This document shows positions 45,368 to 53,424 of a DNA stretch of 64,000 nt, one piece after another. The position numbers and the translations under genes are program-made. The notes under the pieces were generated by a model, which did not search any database, was not told where the DNA came from, and saw only the letters and a list, made by a program, of their open reading frames with translations. Each line of letters opens with the position of its first letter. Within the stretch, counting starts at the first letter, position 1. Source of the DNA: Sphaerimonospora cavernae (GTDB lineage: Bacteria > Actinomycetota > Actinomycetes > Streptosporangiales > Streptosporangiaceae); the NCBI RefSeq assembly GCF_042435035.1, contig NZ_JBHMQT010000003.1:248001-312000 (forward strand), read 5' to 3'.

Positions 45368-46478
45368 CCTTCTTCTCCCCCATCAACTCGCAGAACTCGT
45401 CGAACAGGTACGCGGCGTCGTGCGGCCCGGCCGCCGCCTCCGGGTGGTACTGCACGCTGAAGGCGGGCCGCTCCAGCAGCCGCAGCCCCTCCACGCAGCC
45501 GTCGTTGAGGTTCACATGGCTCACCTCGGCGGGGCCGTACGGCGTGTCGAACGGCCCGTCCGGCGGGGCCTGTACGGCGAAGCCGTGGTTGTGCGCCGAG
45601 ATCTCCACCTTGCCGGTCCGCATGTCCTTGACCGGCTGGTTCACCCCGCGGTGGCCGTACCGCAGCTTGTAGGTGCCCAGGCCGAGCGCCCGGCCGAAGA
45701 TCTGGTTGCCGAAACAGATGCCGAAGAACGGCACTCCCGCCTCCAGCACGCCGCGCAGCGCCTCGACGGGCTTGTCGGCGGTCGCCGGGTCGCCCGGGCC
45801 GTTGGAGAAGAACACGCCGTCGGGATTCAGCGCCAGGATGTCGGCCGCGGTGGCCCAGCCAGGCAGGATGTGCACGTCGCAGCCGCGTTCGGCCAGCCGC
45901 TGCGGCGTCATCGCCTTGATGCCGAGGTCGATCGCCGCCACGGTGAACCGCCGGTCCCCGGTCGCCGGCACGACGTACGGTTCGCGCGTGGAGACCTCCT
46001 CGGACAGGTCGGCTCCGGCCATGCCGGGCGAGCGCCGCACCCGCTCCACGAGCTCCTCGACCGGAGCGAGGGCCGTACCGGAGAAGACCCCGGCGCGCAT
46101 CGCGCCGCGCTCGCGCAGGTGGCGGGTGAGCGCACGGGTGCCGGGCATGGCGATGCCGACCACGCCCTGGTCGCGCAGGTAGTCCTCCAGCGAACCGTGC
46201 GAGCGCCAGCTCGACGCGAGGCGGGCGGGTTCGCGCACGACGTAGCCGGCGACCCAGACCTTGCGCGACTCGGGGTCCTCGAGGTTGACGCCGGTGTTGC
46301 CGATGTGCGGCGCGGTCATCGCGACGATCTGCCGGTGGTAGGAGGGGTCGGTGAGCGTCTCCTGGTAGCCGGACATTCCGGTGTTGAAGACCATCTCGCC
46401 GAAAGTCTCCCCCACGGCGCCGTAGGGGCTTCCCTCGAAGACGCGGCCGTCCTCGAGCACGAGCAGAGCTGTCGTCAT
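45360..46478 (-). CDS. carA: carbamoyl-phosphate synthase small chain (glutamine amidotransferase)
   Basis: 372 residues. The N-terminal CarA domain begins MTTALLVLEDGRVFEGSPYGAVGETFGEMVFNTGMSGYQE. The class I amidotransferase domain has the nucleophile Cys in FFGICFGNQIFG and the His-Glu pair in VQYHPEAAAGPHD. It releases ammonia from glutamine for CarB. ATG overlaps the pyrC stop. Confidence 0.96.
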
Positions 46479-47776
46479 ACAAGCTTCCCTTCGAGAACGG
46501 TTGGGCGGCCGCGGAGGAACGTGGCCACGACGCCGCCGGGCAGCGTCATGCCCTCGTACGGCGTGTTGCGGCTCCTGGAGGTCATCGCGGTGGGATCCAC
46601 CCGCGTTCGGGTGGCCGGGTCGTAAAGGGTGATGTTGGCCGGGGCGCCGGCCTCGATCGGGCGGCCGTGCCCGGCCAGCCTGCCGATCCGCGCGGGCCGG
46701 GCCGACATACGGTCGGCCACGCCCGCCCAGTCGAGCAGGCCGGTCTCGACCATGGCCTCCTGCACGACGGACAGGGCGGTCTCCAGCCCGATCATGCCCA
46801 TGGCCGCCGCGGCCCACTCGGTCTCCTTGTCCTCGGCCGGGTGGGGGGCGTGGTCGGTCGCGACGCAGTCGATCGTGCCGTCGGCCAGCGCCTCGCGCAG
46901 CGCCCGCACGTCCTCGGCGGTGCGCAGCGGCGGGTTCACCTTGTAGATCGGGTTGTACGGCCCGAGCGGCGAGCTCTCGGCGCACGAGTCGGTGAGCAGC
47001 AGGTGATGCGGGGTGACCTCGGCCGTGACGGCCCAGCCCTTCGACTTGGCCCAGCGGATGATCTCCACCGAGCCGGCCGTCGAGACGTGGCACACGTGCA
47101 GCCGGGAGCCGACGTGCGCGGCGAGCAGGCAGTCGCGGGCGATGATCGCCTCCTCGGCGACCGCCGGCCAGCCGGTCAGGCCGAGCCTGGCCGACACCTC
47201 GCCCTCGTTGAGCTGGGCGCCCTCGGTCAGGCGGGGCTCCTGGGCATGCTGGGCCACGACGCCGTCGAACGCCTTGACGTACTCCAGCGCCCGCCGCATC
47301 AGCACCGCGTCCGACACGCACCTGCCGTCGTCGGAGAAGACGCGGACGCGGGCGGCCGACTCGGCCATCGCGCCGAGCTCGGCGAGCTGACGGCCCTCCA
47401 GCCCCGAGGTGACCGCGCCGACCGGCTGGACATCGCAGTGCCCGTAGGTCCGCCCGAGGTGCCAGACCTGCTCGACCACGCCGGCCGTGTCGGCGACCGG
47501 GGAGGTGTTGGCCATCGCGTGGACGGCCGTGAAGCCGCCGCGGGCCGCCGCCTGGGTGCCGGTCTCGACGGTCTCGGCGTCCTCCCGGCCGGGCTCGCGC
47601 AGGTGCGTGTGCAGGTCGACCAGGCCGGGCAGGGCGATCAGGCCGTCGGCGTCGACGACCTGGCCGTCCCGGTCGCCGAGCCGCTCGCCGACCTCTGTGA
47701 TCATGCCGTCGCCGATGAGGATGTCGTGCGGCGCCCCGCCCAGGATGCGGGCGCCCTTGATGAGGATGGTGGTCAC
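46475..47776 (-). CDS. pyrC: dihydroorotase (class I)
   Basis: 433 residues. Zinc-site motif LVDLHTHLREPGREDAET and ATDHAPHPAEDKETEW, with further His in VCHVSTAGSVEI and AEVTPHHLLLTD. It closes carbamoyl aspartate to dihydroorotate. It overlaps pyrB (ATGA upstream) and carA (ATGA downstream). Confidence 0.96.
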   Translation of the reverse strand: MTTILIKGARILGGAPHDILIGDGMITEVGERLGDRDGQVVDADGLIALPGLVDLHTHLREPGREDAETVETGTQAAARGGFTAVHAMANTSPVADTAGVVEQVWHLGRTYGHCDVQPVGAVTSGLEGRQLAELGAMAESAARVRVFSDDGRCVSDAVLMRRALEYVKAFDGVVAQHAQEPRLTEGAQLNEGEVSARLGLTGWPAVAEEAIIARDCLLAAHVGSRLHVCHVSTAGSVEIIRWAKSKGWAVTAEVTPHHLLLTDSCAESSPLGPYNPIYKVNPPLRTAEDVRALREALADGTIDCVATDHAPHPAEDKETEWAAAAMGMIGLETALSVVQEAMVETGLLDWAGVADRMSARPARIGRLAGHGRPIEAGAPANITLYDPATRTRVDPTAMTSRSRNTPYEGMTLPGGVVATFLRGRPTVLEGKLV

Positions 47777-48708
47777 TCGGTCCCTCCGATCGCGGGCTCG
47801 GAACCGCCCAGCAGCAGATAGAGGACGGCCATGCGAACGGTCACGCCGTTGCCGACCTGCTCCACGATGGTCGAGCGCGCGGAGTCCGCGACCTCGGCCG
47901 AGATCTCCATGCCGCGGTTCATCGGCCCGGGATGCATGACGATCGCGTCGTCGTGCAGCCGGGCGAAGCGGTCGCGGTCGAGGCCGTAGCGGCGGCTGTA
48001 CTCCCGGGCGGAGGGGAAGTAGGCCGCGTTCATCCGCTCGAGCTGCACGCGCAGCATCATCACCACGTCCGACTTCGGCAGCACGGCGTCGAGGTCGTAG
48101 GCGACCTGGCAGGGCCAGGAATCGACCGCCACCGGCAGCAGGGTCGGCGGCGCGACCAGGGTGACCTCGGCGCCGAGCGTGTGCAGCAGCGCGACGTTGG
48201 AGCGGGCCACCCGGCTGTGCAGCACGTCGCCCACGATGGCCACCTTGAGGCCCTCCAGCCTGCCCAGCCTGCGGCGCATGCTGAACGCGTCCAGCAGCGC
48301 CTGGGTCGGGTGCTCGTGGGTGCCGTCGCCGGCGTTCACCACGCTGCCGCGCACCCAGCCCGCCAGCCGGTGCGGCGCGCCGGAGGCGCTGTGCCGGATC
48401 ACCACCGCGTCGGCGCCCATGGCCTCCAGGGTGAGCGCGGTGTCCTTGAGCGACTCGCCCTTGGAGACACTCGATCCCTTGGCGGAGAAGTTGATGACGT
48501 CGGCCGACAGGCGTTTGGCCGCCGCCTCGAAGGAGATGCGGGTGCGGGTGGAGTCTTCGAAGAAGAGGTTGACCACGGTGCGGCCGCGCAGCGTCGGCAG
48601 CTTCTTGATGGATCGTTCCGAGACCCTCGCCAGTTCCTCGGCGGTGTCGAGGATGAGCAGCGCGTCCTCTCGGGTGAGGTCCGCCGCCGAGATCAGATGC
48701 TGCTTCAT
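47773..48708 (-). CDS. pyrB: aspartate carbamoyltransferase catalytic chain
   Basis: 311 residues. Carbamoyl-phosphate loop FFEDSTRTRISFEAAAKRL, GKGSSVSKGESLKDT region (here SAKGSSVSKGESLKDTALTLEAMGADAVVIRH), HPTQALLDAF, VMMLRVQLERM, MHPGPMNRG. It starts the dedicated pyrimidine pathway. No pyrI regulatory chain is present, as usual in this phylum. Confidence 0.96.
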   Translation of the reverse strand: MKQHLISAADLTREDALLILDTAEELARVSERSIKKLPTLRGRTVVNLFFEDSTRTRISFEAAAKRLSADVINFSAKGSSVSKGESLKDTALTLEAMGADAVVIRHSASGAPHRLAGWVRGSVVNAGDGTHEHPTQALLDAFSMRRRLGRLEGLKVAIVGDVLHSRVARSNVALLHTLGAEVTLVAPPTLLPVAVDSWPCQVAYDLDAVLPKSDVVMMLRVQLERMNAAYFPSAREYSRRYGLDRDRFARLHDDAIVMHPGPMNRGMEISAEVADSARSTIVEQVGNGVTVRMAVLYLLLGGSEPAIGGTE

Positions 48709-49265
48709 CGCGTGTCTCCCTTGATGAGCAGTACGGCGTCGCGCCCGTCCGTCTCCTCCAGGTAGACCTTGACCTTCTCGCTCTTGGAGGTCGGCAGGTT
48801 CTTGCCCACGTAGTCGGCGCGGATGGGCAGCTCTCGGTGGCCCCGGTCGACGAGGGTGGCGAGCTGGACGGCCCTGGGCCGGCCCACGTCGTTGAGCGCG
48901 TCGAGCGCCGCGCGGACCGTCCTGCCGGAGTAGAGGACGTCGTCGACCAGGACGACCGTTCTGCCGTCGACCCCGTCCGGGGGCAGGTCGGTACGGCCCA
49001 GCGGGCGGGCGGGCCGCAGACGCAGGTCGTCGCGGTACATGGTGATGTCGATGGCCCCGACGGGAAGCTTGACGCCCTCGAACTGCGCGATGCGCTCGGC
49101 GAGGCGATACGCCAGCGTCGCGCCGCGAGTGGGGATCCCCAGTAGGACGACGTTCTCGGCGCCCTTGGTGCGTTCGAGGATCTCGTGTGCGATCCGGGTC
49201 AGCGCCCGGTGGATGTCCGGCCCCTCAAGCACGGCACGCGCTTGGTTTCGGGCGACTTCAGGCAC
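48705..49265 (-). CDS. pyrR: PyrR, RNA-binding pyr regulator / uracil phosphoribosyltransferase
   Basis: 186 residues with the PRPP-binding loop VVLVDDVLYSGRTVRAALDAL and the N-terminal ALTRIAHEILERTKGAENVVLLGIPTRGATLAYRLAERI. PyrR binds pyr mRNA when UMP or UTP is high. It is the first gene of the pyr operon, and a matching RNA loop lies 14 nt upstream, so it should control itself and the seven genes behind it. GTG start with GGTGA about 7 nt upstream. Confidence 0.95.
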   Translation of the reverse strand: MPEVARNQARAVLEGPDIHRALTRIAHEILERTKGAENVVLLGIPTRGATLAYRLAERIAQFEGVKLPVGAIDITMYRDDLRLRPARPLGRTDLPPDGVDGRTVVLVDDVLYSGRTVRAALDALNDVGRPRAVQLATLVDRGHRELPIRADYVGKNLPTSKSEKVKVYLEETDGRDAVLLIKGDTR

Positions 49266-49278
49266 GCGAAAATCACCG

Positions 49279-49310
49279 CCTTTCCCGCCTCACGGGACGA
49301 GTCTTAAAGG
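49279..49310 (-). promoter_or_regulatory. PyrR-binding RNA loop in the pyr leader
   Basis: The RNA reads CCUUUAAGAC-UC-GUCCCGUGAGGCGGGAAAGG, matching the known PyrR-binding loop (GUGAGG apical loop over a CCCG/CGGG stem, with the internal bulge). It ends just before the pyrR ribosome site, so PyrR binding would block translation start, as known in mycobacteria, rather than a terminator. Confidence 0.8.
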
Positions 49311-49421
49311 GTTTCTGGCCGTGCAAGCGTATCAGCAGGCCTCATGCACCCTACGGGGAGCGTCGGGATGGTCGTGCGCGCGCACGCGGCACACTCTTTG
49401 ACGTTCTTTTTGCCAATCTGC

Positions 49422-49463
49422 TTGACCTTTCGGAGGGACAGCTTTACCGTCACTGTCCGTAAC
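49422..49463 (+). promoter_or_regulatory. bldD promoter with candidate BldD box
   Basis: TTGACC (49422-49427), 17 bp, TACCGT (49445-49450) is a good sigma-70-type promoter. Directly at and after the -10, TCAC-TGTCC-GTAA (inside 49449-49463) has the outer half-sites of the BldD box (TnAC-N5-GTnA) but not its central C and G. BldD is known to repress its own promoter in Streptomyces, so autoregulation is likely. Confidence 0.5.
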
Positions 49464-49605
49464 CACAACTCGCGACCTTCCTGGGTAAAACCCGACGCAG
49501 CGGTCACCGAAGGTGCCGAGCGGGGCGCCAACCCCGGTGTTCGGAACGCTTAGGACAAGGACGCACAATCAAGTGAGAACAGACATAGAAAGCCGGGGGC
49601 CGACG

Positions 49606-50100
49606 ATGCCGTCTGACTACGCCAAGTCGCTGGGCGCACGCCTGCGCGCCATCCGCACGCAGCAGGGGCTGTCCCTGCACGGTGTCGAGGAGAAGTCCCG
49701 CGGCCGGTGGAAGGCCGTGGTCGTGGGCTCCTACGAGCGTGGCGACCGTGCGGTGACCGTGCAGAAGCTGGCCGAGCTCGCCGATTTCTACGGTGTGCCG
49801 GTGTCGGAACTCCTGCCCGGCGGGGCCGCGCCGAGTCCGCTCGCGCCCGCTCCGAAGCTTGTCATCGACCTGGAGCGGCTGGCTCAGCTCCCCAAGGACA
49901 AGGCCGGTCCGCTCGCCCGCTACGCGGCCACGATCCAGAGCCAGCGCGGCGACTACAACGGCAAGGTGCTGTCCATCCGCCAGGAGGACCTGCGCTCGCT
50001 CGCGGTGATCTACGACAGGTCGCCGGTCGAGCTGACCGAGGAGTTCATCAACTGGGGGGTGCTCGACGCGGAGGCCCGCCGCGCCGTCGAGTCCTTCTGA
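49606..50100 (+). CDS. bldD: developmental master regulator BldD
   Basis: 164 residues from ATG 49606, giving MPSDYAKSLGARLRAIRTQQGLSLHGVEEKS, which matches BldD. The N-terminal helix-turn-helix (SYERGDRAVTVQKLAELADFYGV) binds DNA; the C-terminal domain carries RGDYNGKVLSIRQED, the RxD-x8-RxxD c-di-GMP-binding signature. In Streptomyces a tetramer of c-di-GMP dimerises BldD to repress sporulation genes. Divergent from pyrR across 340 bp, which hold the pyrR leader, the bldD promoter and no further gene. arcA follows. Confidence 0.95.
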   Translation: MPSDYAKSLGARLRAIRTQQGLSLHGVEEKSRGRWKAVVVGSYERGDRAVTVQKLAELADFYGVPVSELLPGGAAPSPLAPAPKLVIDLERLAQLPKDKAGPLARYAATIQSQRGDYNGKVLSIRQEDLRSLAVIYDRSPVELTEEFINWGVLDAEARRAVESF

Positions 50101-50114
50101 CTGGATTCCTGACC

Positions 50115-50120
50115 TATTTT
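50115..50120 (+). promoter_or_regulatory. leaderless -10 box of arcA
   Basis: TATTTT ends 7 nt before ATG 50128. It lies only 15 bp after the bldD stop, so arcA can be transcribed on its own. Confidence 0.5.
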
Positions 50121-50127
50121 GGGGGAC

Positions 50128-51384
50128 ATGCAGAAAACGACGTCGTTCTATGTCGGTTCCGAGGTCGGCAAGCTGCGGCAGGTTCTGGTCCACATCCCCG
50201 AGCCGGCGCTGAAGCGGCTCACCCCCACCAACAAGGACGCGCTGCTGTTCGACGACGTGCTGTGGGTCCACCGCGCGCTGGAGGAGCACCAGGAGTGGTG
50301 CGAGGTGCTCTCCGCGCGCGGTGTCCGGGTCCACACCCTCGGCGAGATGATCGAGCAGACGATCGCGATCCCCGAGGCCAGGAAGCACATCCTCGACGGC
50401 AGCGTCGACGAGCACTGGGTCGGCCCGGTTGCCGCCGACGCCATCCGCGGCGCGCTCGACACCCTGGACGGCCGGGCGCTCGCGCCGTACCTGACCGGGG
50501 GGATCACCAAGCGCGAGATCGTGGAGCTGGGCTGCGACCCGAAATCCATCGCCTTCCACACCCTCGGCATGGACGACTTCGTCCTCCCGCCGCTGCCCAA
50601 CCACCTGTACGCCCGGGACGCCTCGTGCTGGGTGTACGACGGGGTGTCCATCAACGCGATGCGGAAGAAGGCCCGCAGGCGGGAGACCCTCAACTACGAG
50701 GCGGTCTACCGGTGGCACCCGCTGTTCGCCCGGGGTTACGACAGGCCGGAGGACGGCGGTTATCACGTCTGGTCACCGGGCACGCCGATGGCCCCGGCCA
50801 CCATCGAGGGCGGCGACGTCCTGGTGATCGGCCGTGGCGCCGTGCTCGTCGGGATGAGCGAGCGGACCCAGCCGCAGGCGGTCGAAACGCTCGCGATGAA
50901 CCTCTTCAGGTCCGGCTCGGCGGCCAGGATTGTGGCGCTCGACCTGCCGAAGGCCCGGGCCTTCATGCACCTGGACACCGTGATGACCCAGGTCGACGTC
51001 GGGAAGTTCGTGAAGTACGCCGGGCTCGGCATGCTGCCGTCGTACACGATCGAGCCGGGTGACAACGACAAGGAGCTCAAGGTCACCGACCACTCCCCTG
51101 AGGAGATGCACCGGGCCATCGCACGGGCCATCGGCCTGGACGACATCGAGATCCTGACCCCGGCCCAGGACGCGCACGCGGCCGAGCGCGAGCAGTGGGA
51201 TGACGGCTGCAACGTGCTGGCGTTGGAGCCCGGAGTGGTGGTCGCCTACGAGCGGAACACCACCACCAACAACTACCTGCGCAGGCACGGGATCGAGGTC
51301 ATCACGATCCGCGGCAACGAACTCGGTCGCGGCCGGGGCGGCCCCCGGTGCATGAGCTGCCCGCTGGAGCGGGACGCCGTCTGA
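50128..51384 (+). CDS. arcA: arginine deiminase
   Basis: 418 residues. Guanidine-group enzyme motifs: KLRQVLVHIPEPALKRLTP, MDDFVLPPLPNHLYARDASCWV (catalytic region), TIEGGDVLVIG, FMHLDTVMTQVD (His and Asp), and the catalytic Cys near the C-terminus in GRGGPRCMSCPLERD. It hydrolyses arginine to citrulline and ammonia. ATG 50128 is used; a TTG 9 nt earlier has no support. arcB and arcC are not adjacent, so the full ATP-yielding pathway is not shown. Confidence 0.93.
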   Translation: MQKTTSFYVGSEVGKLRQVLVHIPEPALKRLTPTNKDALLFDDVLWVHRALEEHQEWCEVLSARGVRVHTLGEMIEQTIAIPEARKHILDGSVDEHWVGPVAADAIRGALDTLDGRALAPYLTGGITKREIVELGCDPKSIAFHTLGMDDFVLPPLPNHLYARDASCWVYDGVSINAMRKKARRRETLNYEAVYRWHPLFARGYDRPEDGGYHVWSPGTPMAPATIEGGDVLVIGRGAVLVGMSERTQPQAVETLAMNLFRSGSAARIVALDLPKARAFMHLDTVMTQVDVGKFVKYAGLGMLPSYTIEPGDNDKELKVTDHSPEEMHRAIARAIGLDDIEILTPAQDAHAAEREQWDDGCNVLALEPGVVVAYERNTTTNNYLRRHGIEVITIRGNELGRGRGGPRCMSCPLERDAV

Positions 51385-51416
51385 CAGCCCCGCCGACCGG
51401 CAACGCCCTGGCCGCC

Positions 51417-51839
51417 CTACCCCGCCATCGGGAGGGACGGCCGGCCCGGCAGGCCGAGGATCGATTCGACCTCGCCGACGAACCTGTCGGCCTCGACGAT
51501 GAGCTCCTCCGCGTCCGTCGGGGTCACCGCCCGGACCAGGCCGGCCTCGGCCGCCGCGCGCTTGGTGGCGCTGACCGCGAAGTACGCCGCCCAGTCGGCG
51601 AGCTGCGGCTCGACCTCCGGCAGCAGCTCCCAGGCGCTGCGCAGCCGCCGCCTCCGCCCGTCGGTGGGCCTCGGCCGGGCCGCCAGGATCCCGGCGGCCG
51701 CCCGCAGGGCCGCGAGGTGAGCCGAGACGTACCTGCTCGCGGGCGTGAGCGCAGCGGTCGCGTCCGCCAGGCGCGCCCTGGCGTCCGCGAGGTGCGCCAG
51801 GACAGTCTGCGAAACCCGTGGCCCGTTCCGTTCAGTCAT
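51417..51839 (-). CDS. SAV_6107-family HEPN domain protein
   Basis: 140 residues, all-helical: LADARARLADATAALTPASRYVSAHLAALRAAAGILAARPRP, then RSAWELLPEVEPQLADWAAYFAVSATKRAAAEAGL. This matches the actinobacterial SAV_6107 type of HEPN-like protein. Function unknown. No RxxxxH-type RNase motif is evident in the last helices, so catalysis is doubtful. ATG 51839 with GAGGAGG 6 nt upstream. Confidence 0.8.
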   Translation of the reverse strand: MTERNGPRVSQTVLAHLADARARLADATAALTPASRYVSAHLAALRAAAGILAARPRPTDGRRRRLRSAWELLPEVEPQLADWAAYFAVSATKRAAAEAGLVRAVTPTDAEELIVEADRFVGEVESILGLPGRPSLPMAG

Positions 51840-51993
51840 GCCCGCCTCCTCGAGTCGTGGCACTCCGGCGGTCTTCGCCGGTGACTTCACGGTCGCAGAT
51901 CGCACCGACAAAAATTCCGGCCGCCGGTGGCCGGACGAGGAGCTTCCCCTCTCCCCCTCCGGCCCAGGTCCCACTACATCGAACATAAATTCG

Positions 51994-52029
51994 ACCCCGT
52001 TCGCTGTCAAGATTGTCAGCGAACGGGGT
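51994..52029. terminator. strong inverted repeat after the L,D-transpeptidase gene
   Basis: ACCCCGTTCGCTG and CAGCGAACGGGGT, perfect 13-bp arms around a 10-nt loop, lie 32 nt after the L,D-transpeptidase stop (minus strand) and 155 nt before the HEPN start. A weak AT-rich stretch follows on the minus strand. Likely a terminator. The rest of the 221-bp gap holds no gene. Confidence 0.6.
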
Positions 52030-52060
52030 TTCGAAACAGTGGCGGAACAGACAGGAGGGA

Positions 52061-52843
52061 TCAGCGGTGGAACCTGCCCCGCACGTGGACGGGGACACCG
52101 GCGCCCAGCAGGCCCGGCAGGATCTCGGCCACCGGCATCGGCAGCCGCACACAACCATGCGAAGCCGGATGCAGCGGTACCGACAGCGCTCCGTGCAGGG
52201 CGATGCCGCCGTTGAAGAAGATCGGGTTGTACAGCTGCCCCAGGTAGGACCGGTGCCAGCCGCTCACCCGCCAGGTCGTCCGGTAGTCGCCGGTCGGCGT
52301 GGTCGCGCTGCCGCTGAACCTCTGCCGCTTGCCGTTCCACGTCGCGTACTCGACGTACGGGATCCCGCTGCCGCTGGAGGCATGGCTGATCACCTTCGGC
52401 TCGCCGTCCCGGTAGAGCACCATGATCTGCTGGGTGAGGTTCACCTCGACGCGGTTCGGCCTGCCCTTCGGGACCAGCACCTTGGGCGCCTTCGGATTCT
52501 CCAGCGCCGCCCAGGTCCGGCTCGCCACCGTGCTGGTCGGCTTGATGCCCTGCACCTTCTGGAACGCCCAGACGGCCATCATGGTGGTGCCGCCGTACCT
52601 GCCGTCGATCTTTCCGGGCACGTACCCGAGCTCGGTGAGCCGGGTCTGTAACGCCTTGACCTCGGCGCCCTTGGCACCGAGTTTGAGCGTCGTGTGCGGC
52701 GCCGTCTGCTGTGATGCCGTCTGCTGTGATGCCGGCGCGGTCCGCGCCTGCGCGGGACCGGCCACACCGCCCGCCGCGAACGTCACGGCCCCGGCCGTGA
52801 CCAGCGCGGCGGCGGCCAGCCGCCGTGGACCCCCCATGGTCAA
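52061..52843 (-). CDS. L,D-transpeptidase with peptidoglycan-binding domain
   Basis: 260 residues. Signal peptide (RRLAAAALVTAGAVTFAAGGVAGPAQA), a Thr/Gln-rich linker with a repeated ASQQTAS, then a PG_binding_1 domain (LGAKGAEVKALQTRLTELGYVPGKIDGRYGGTTMMAVWAFQKVQG). The YkuD domain ends in the catalytic HGALSVPLHPASHGCVRLPM (Cys in SHGCVR). It makes 3-3 cross-links or attaches proteins to peptidoglycan outside the membrane. TTG 52843 with GAGAGG 5 nt upstream, or ATG 52837. Confidence 0.9.
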   Translation of the reverse strand: MTMGGPRRLAAAALVTAGAVTFAAGGVAGPAQARTAPASQQTASQQTAPHTTLKLGAKGAEVKALQTRLTELGYVPGKIDGRYGGTTMMAVWAFQKVQGIKPTSTVASRTWAALENPKAPKVLVPKGRPNRVEVNLTQQIMVLYRDGEPKVISHASSGSGIPYVEYATWNGKRQRFSGSATTPTGDYRTTWRVSGWHRSYLGQLYNPIFFNGGIALHGALSVPLHPASHGCVRLPMPVAEILPGLLGAGVPVHVRGRFHR

Positions 52844-52866
52844 CCCAGCCTCTCAATGTTCTCAAG

Positions 52867-52885
52867 TAAGGACCAAAACTCCTTA
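52867..52885. promoter_or_regulatory. small inverted repeat between divergent promoters
   Basis: TAAGGA-CCAAAAC-TCCTTA lies in the 82-bp gap between L,D-transpeptidase and the YbaK-like gene. It overlaps the transcribed leader or promoter of the transpeptidase. A TATAAG lies directly beside it on the minus strand. Confidence 0.35.
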
Positions 52886-52913
52886 TAGCGTACGAGTTTC
52901 GCGACAACCTGCT

Positions 52914-52919
52914 TAGAGT
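52914..52919 (+). promoter_or_regulatory. leaderless -10 box of the YbaK-like gene
   Basis: TAGAGT ends 6 nt before GTG 52926; there is no Shine-Dalgarno site. Confidence 0.45.
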
Positions 52920-52925
52920 GGCCGG

Positions 52926-53405
52926 GTGTCAGAAAAGTTGCATCCGAACGCCGCCCGTGTGGCGGAGGCCCTCCGCTCCCACGGCGTGGCGGGCCAGGTC
53001 AAGGTCCTCGGCGAGGCGGCGCCCACAGCGGCCACCGCCGCCGCCCAACTCGGCTGCGAGATCGGGGCGATCGCCAACAGCCTCATCTTCGACGCCGACG
53101 GATCCCCGCTGCTCGTGCTGACCAGCGGCGCCCACCGCGTGGACACCGCTGCGATCGCCGAACTGGTCGGAGCGCGGAAAGTACGGCGGGCCACCCCGGA
53201 ATTCGTCCGCGAGCACACGGGACAGCCCATCGGCGGAGTCGCCCCGGTCGGACATCCCGCCCCGATCCGGACGCTGGTGGACAACTGGCTGAGCAAGCAT
53301 GACGTGGTGTGGGCCGCTGGAGGTCACCCGCACACGGTCTTCCCCACGACCTTCGACGAACTGGTCGGAATCACCGGCGGAACGCCCGCCGAGGTGGCGC
53401 GTTAG
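52926..53405 (+). CDS. YbaK/EbsC-family aminoacyl-tRNA deacylase
   Basis: 159 residues: NAARVAEALRSHGVAGQVKVLGEAAPTAATAAAQLGCEIGAIANSLIFDADGSPLLVLTSGAHRVD, GGVAPVGHPAPIRTLVDNWL, AAGGHPHTVFPTTFDELV. The fold and the GG.PVGHP and AAGGHPHTVF motifs fit trans-editing proteins that clear mischarged tRNA. The Lys found in YbaK itself (as in CKSLVF) is replaced: the motif is IANSLIF. Function as an editing enzyme is therefore less certain. Confidence 0.85.
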   Translation: MSEKLHPNAARVAEALRSHGVAGQVKVLGEAAPTAATAAAQLGCEIGAIANSLIFDADGSPLLVLTSGAHRVDTAAIAELVGARKVRRATPEFVREHTGQPIGGVAPVGHPAPIRTLVDNWLSKHDVVWAAGGHPHTVFPTTFDELVGITGGTPAEVAR

Positions 53406-53411
53406 CTTTGC

Positions 53412-53417
53412 TAGTCT
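53412..53417 (+). promoter_or_regulatory. leaderless -10 box of the GNAT gene
   Basis: TAGTCT ends 7 nt before GTG 53425, and lies just after the stop of the YbaK-like gene. Confidence 0.4.
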
Positions 53418-53424
53418 CCGGAAA

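Noticed and set aside
49373..49386. 14-bp palindrome CGTGCGCG/CGCACG in the pyrR-bldD gap
   Set aside because: It is an alternating GC stretch of low complexity in a GC-rich genome. No promoter element is linked to it.
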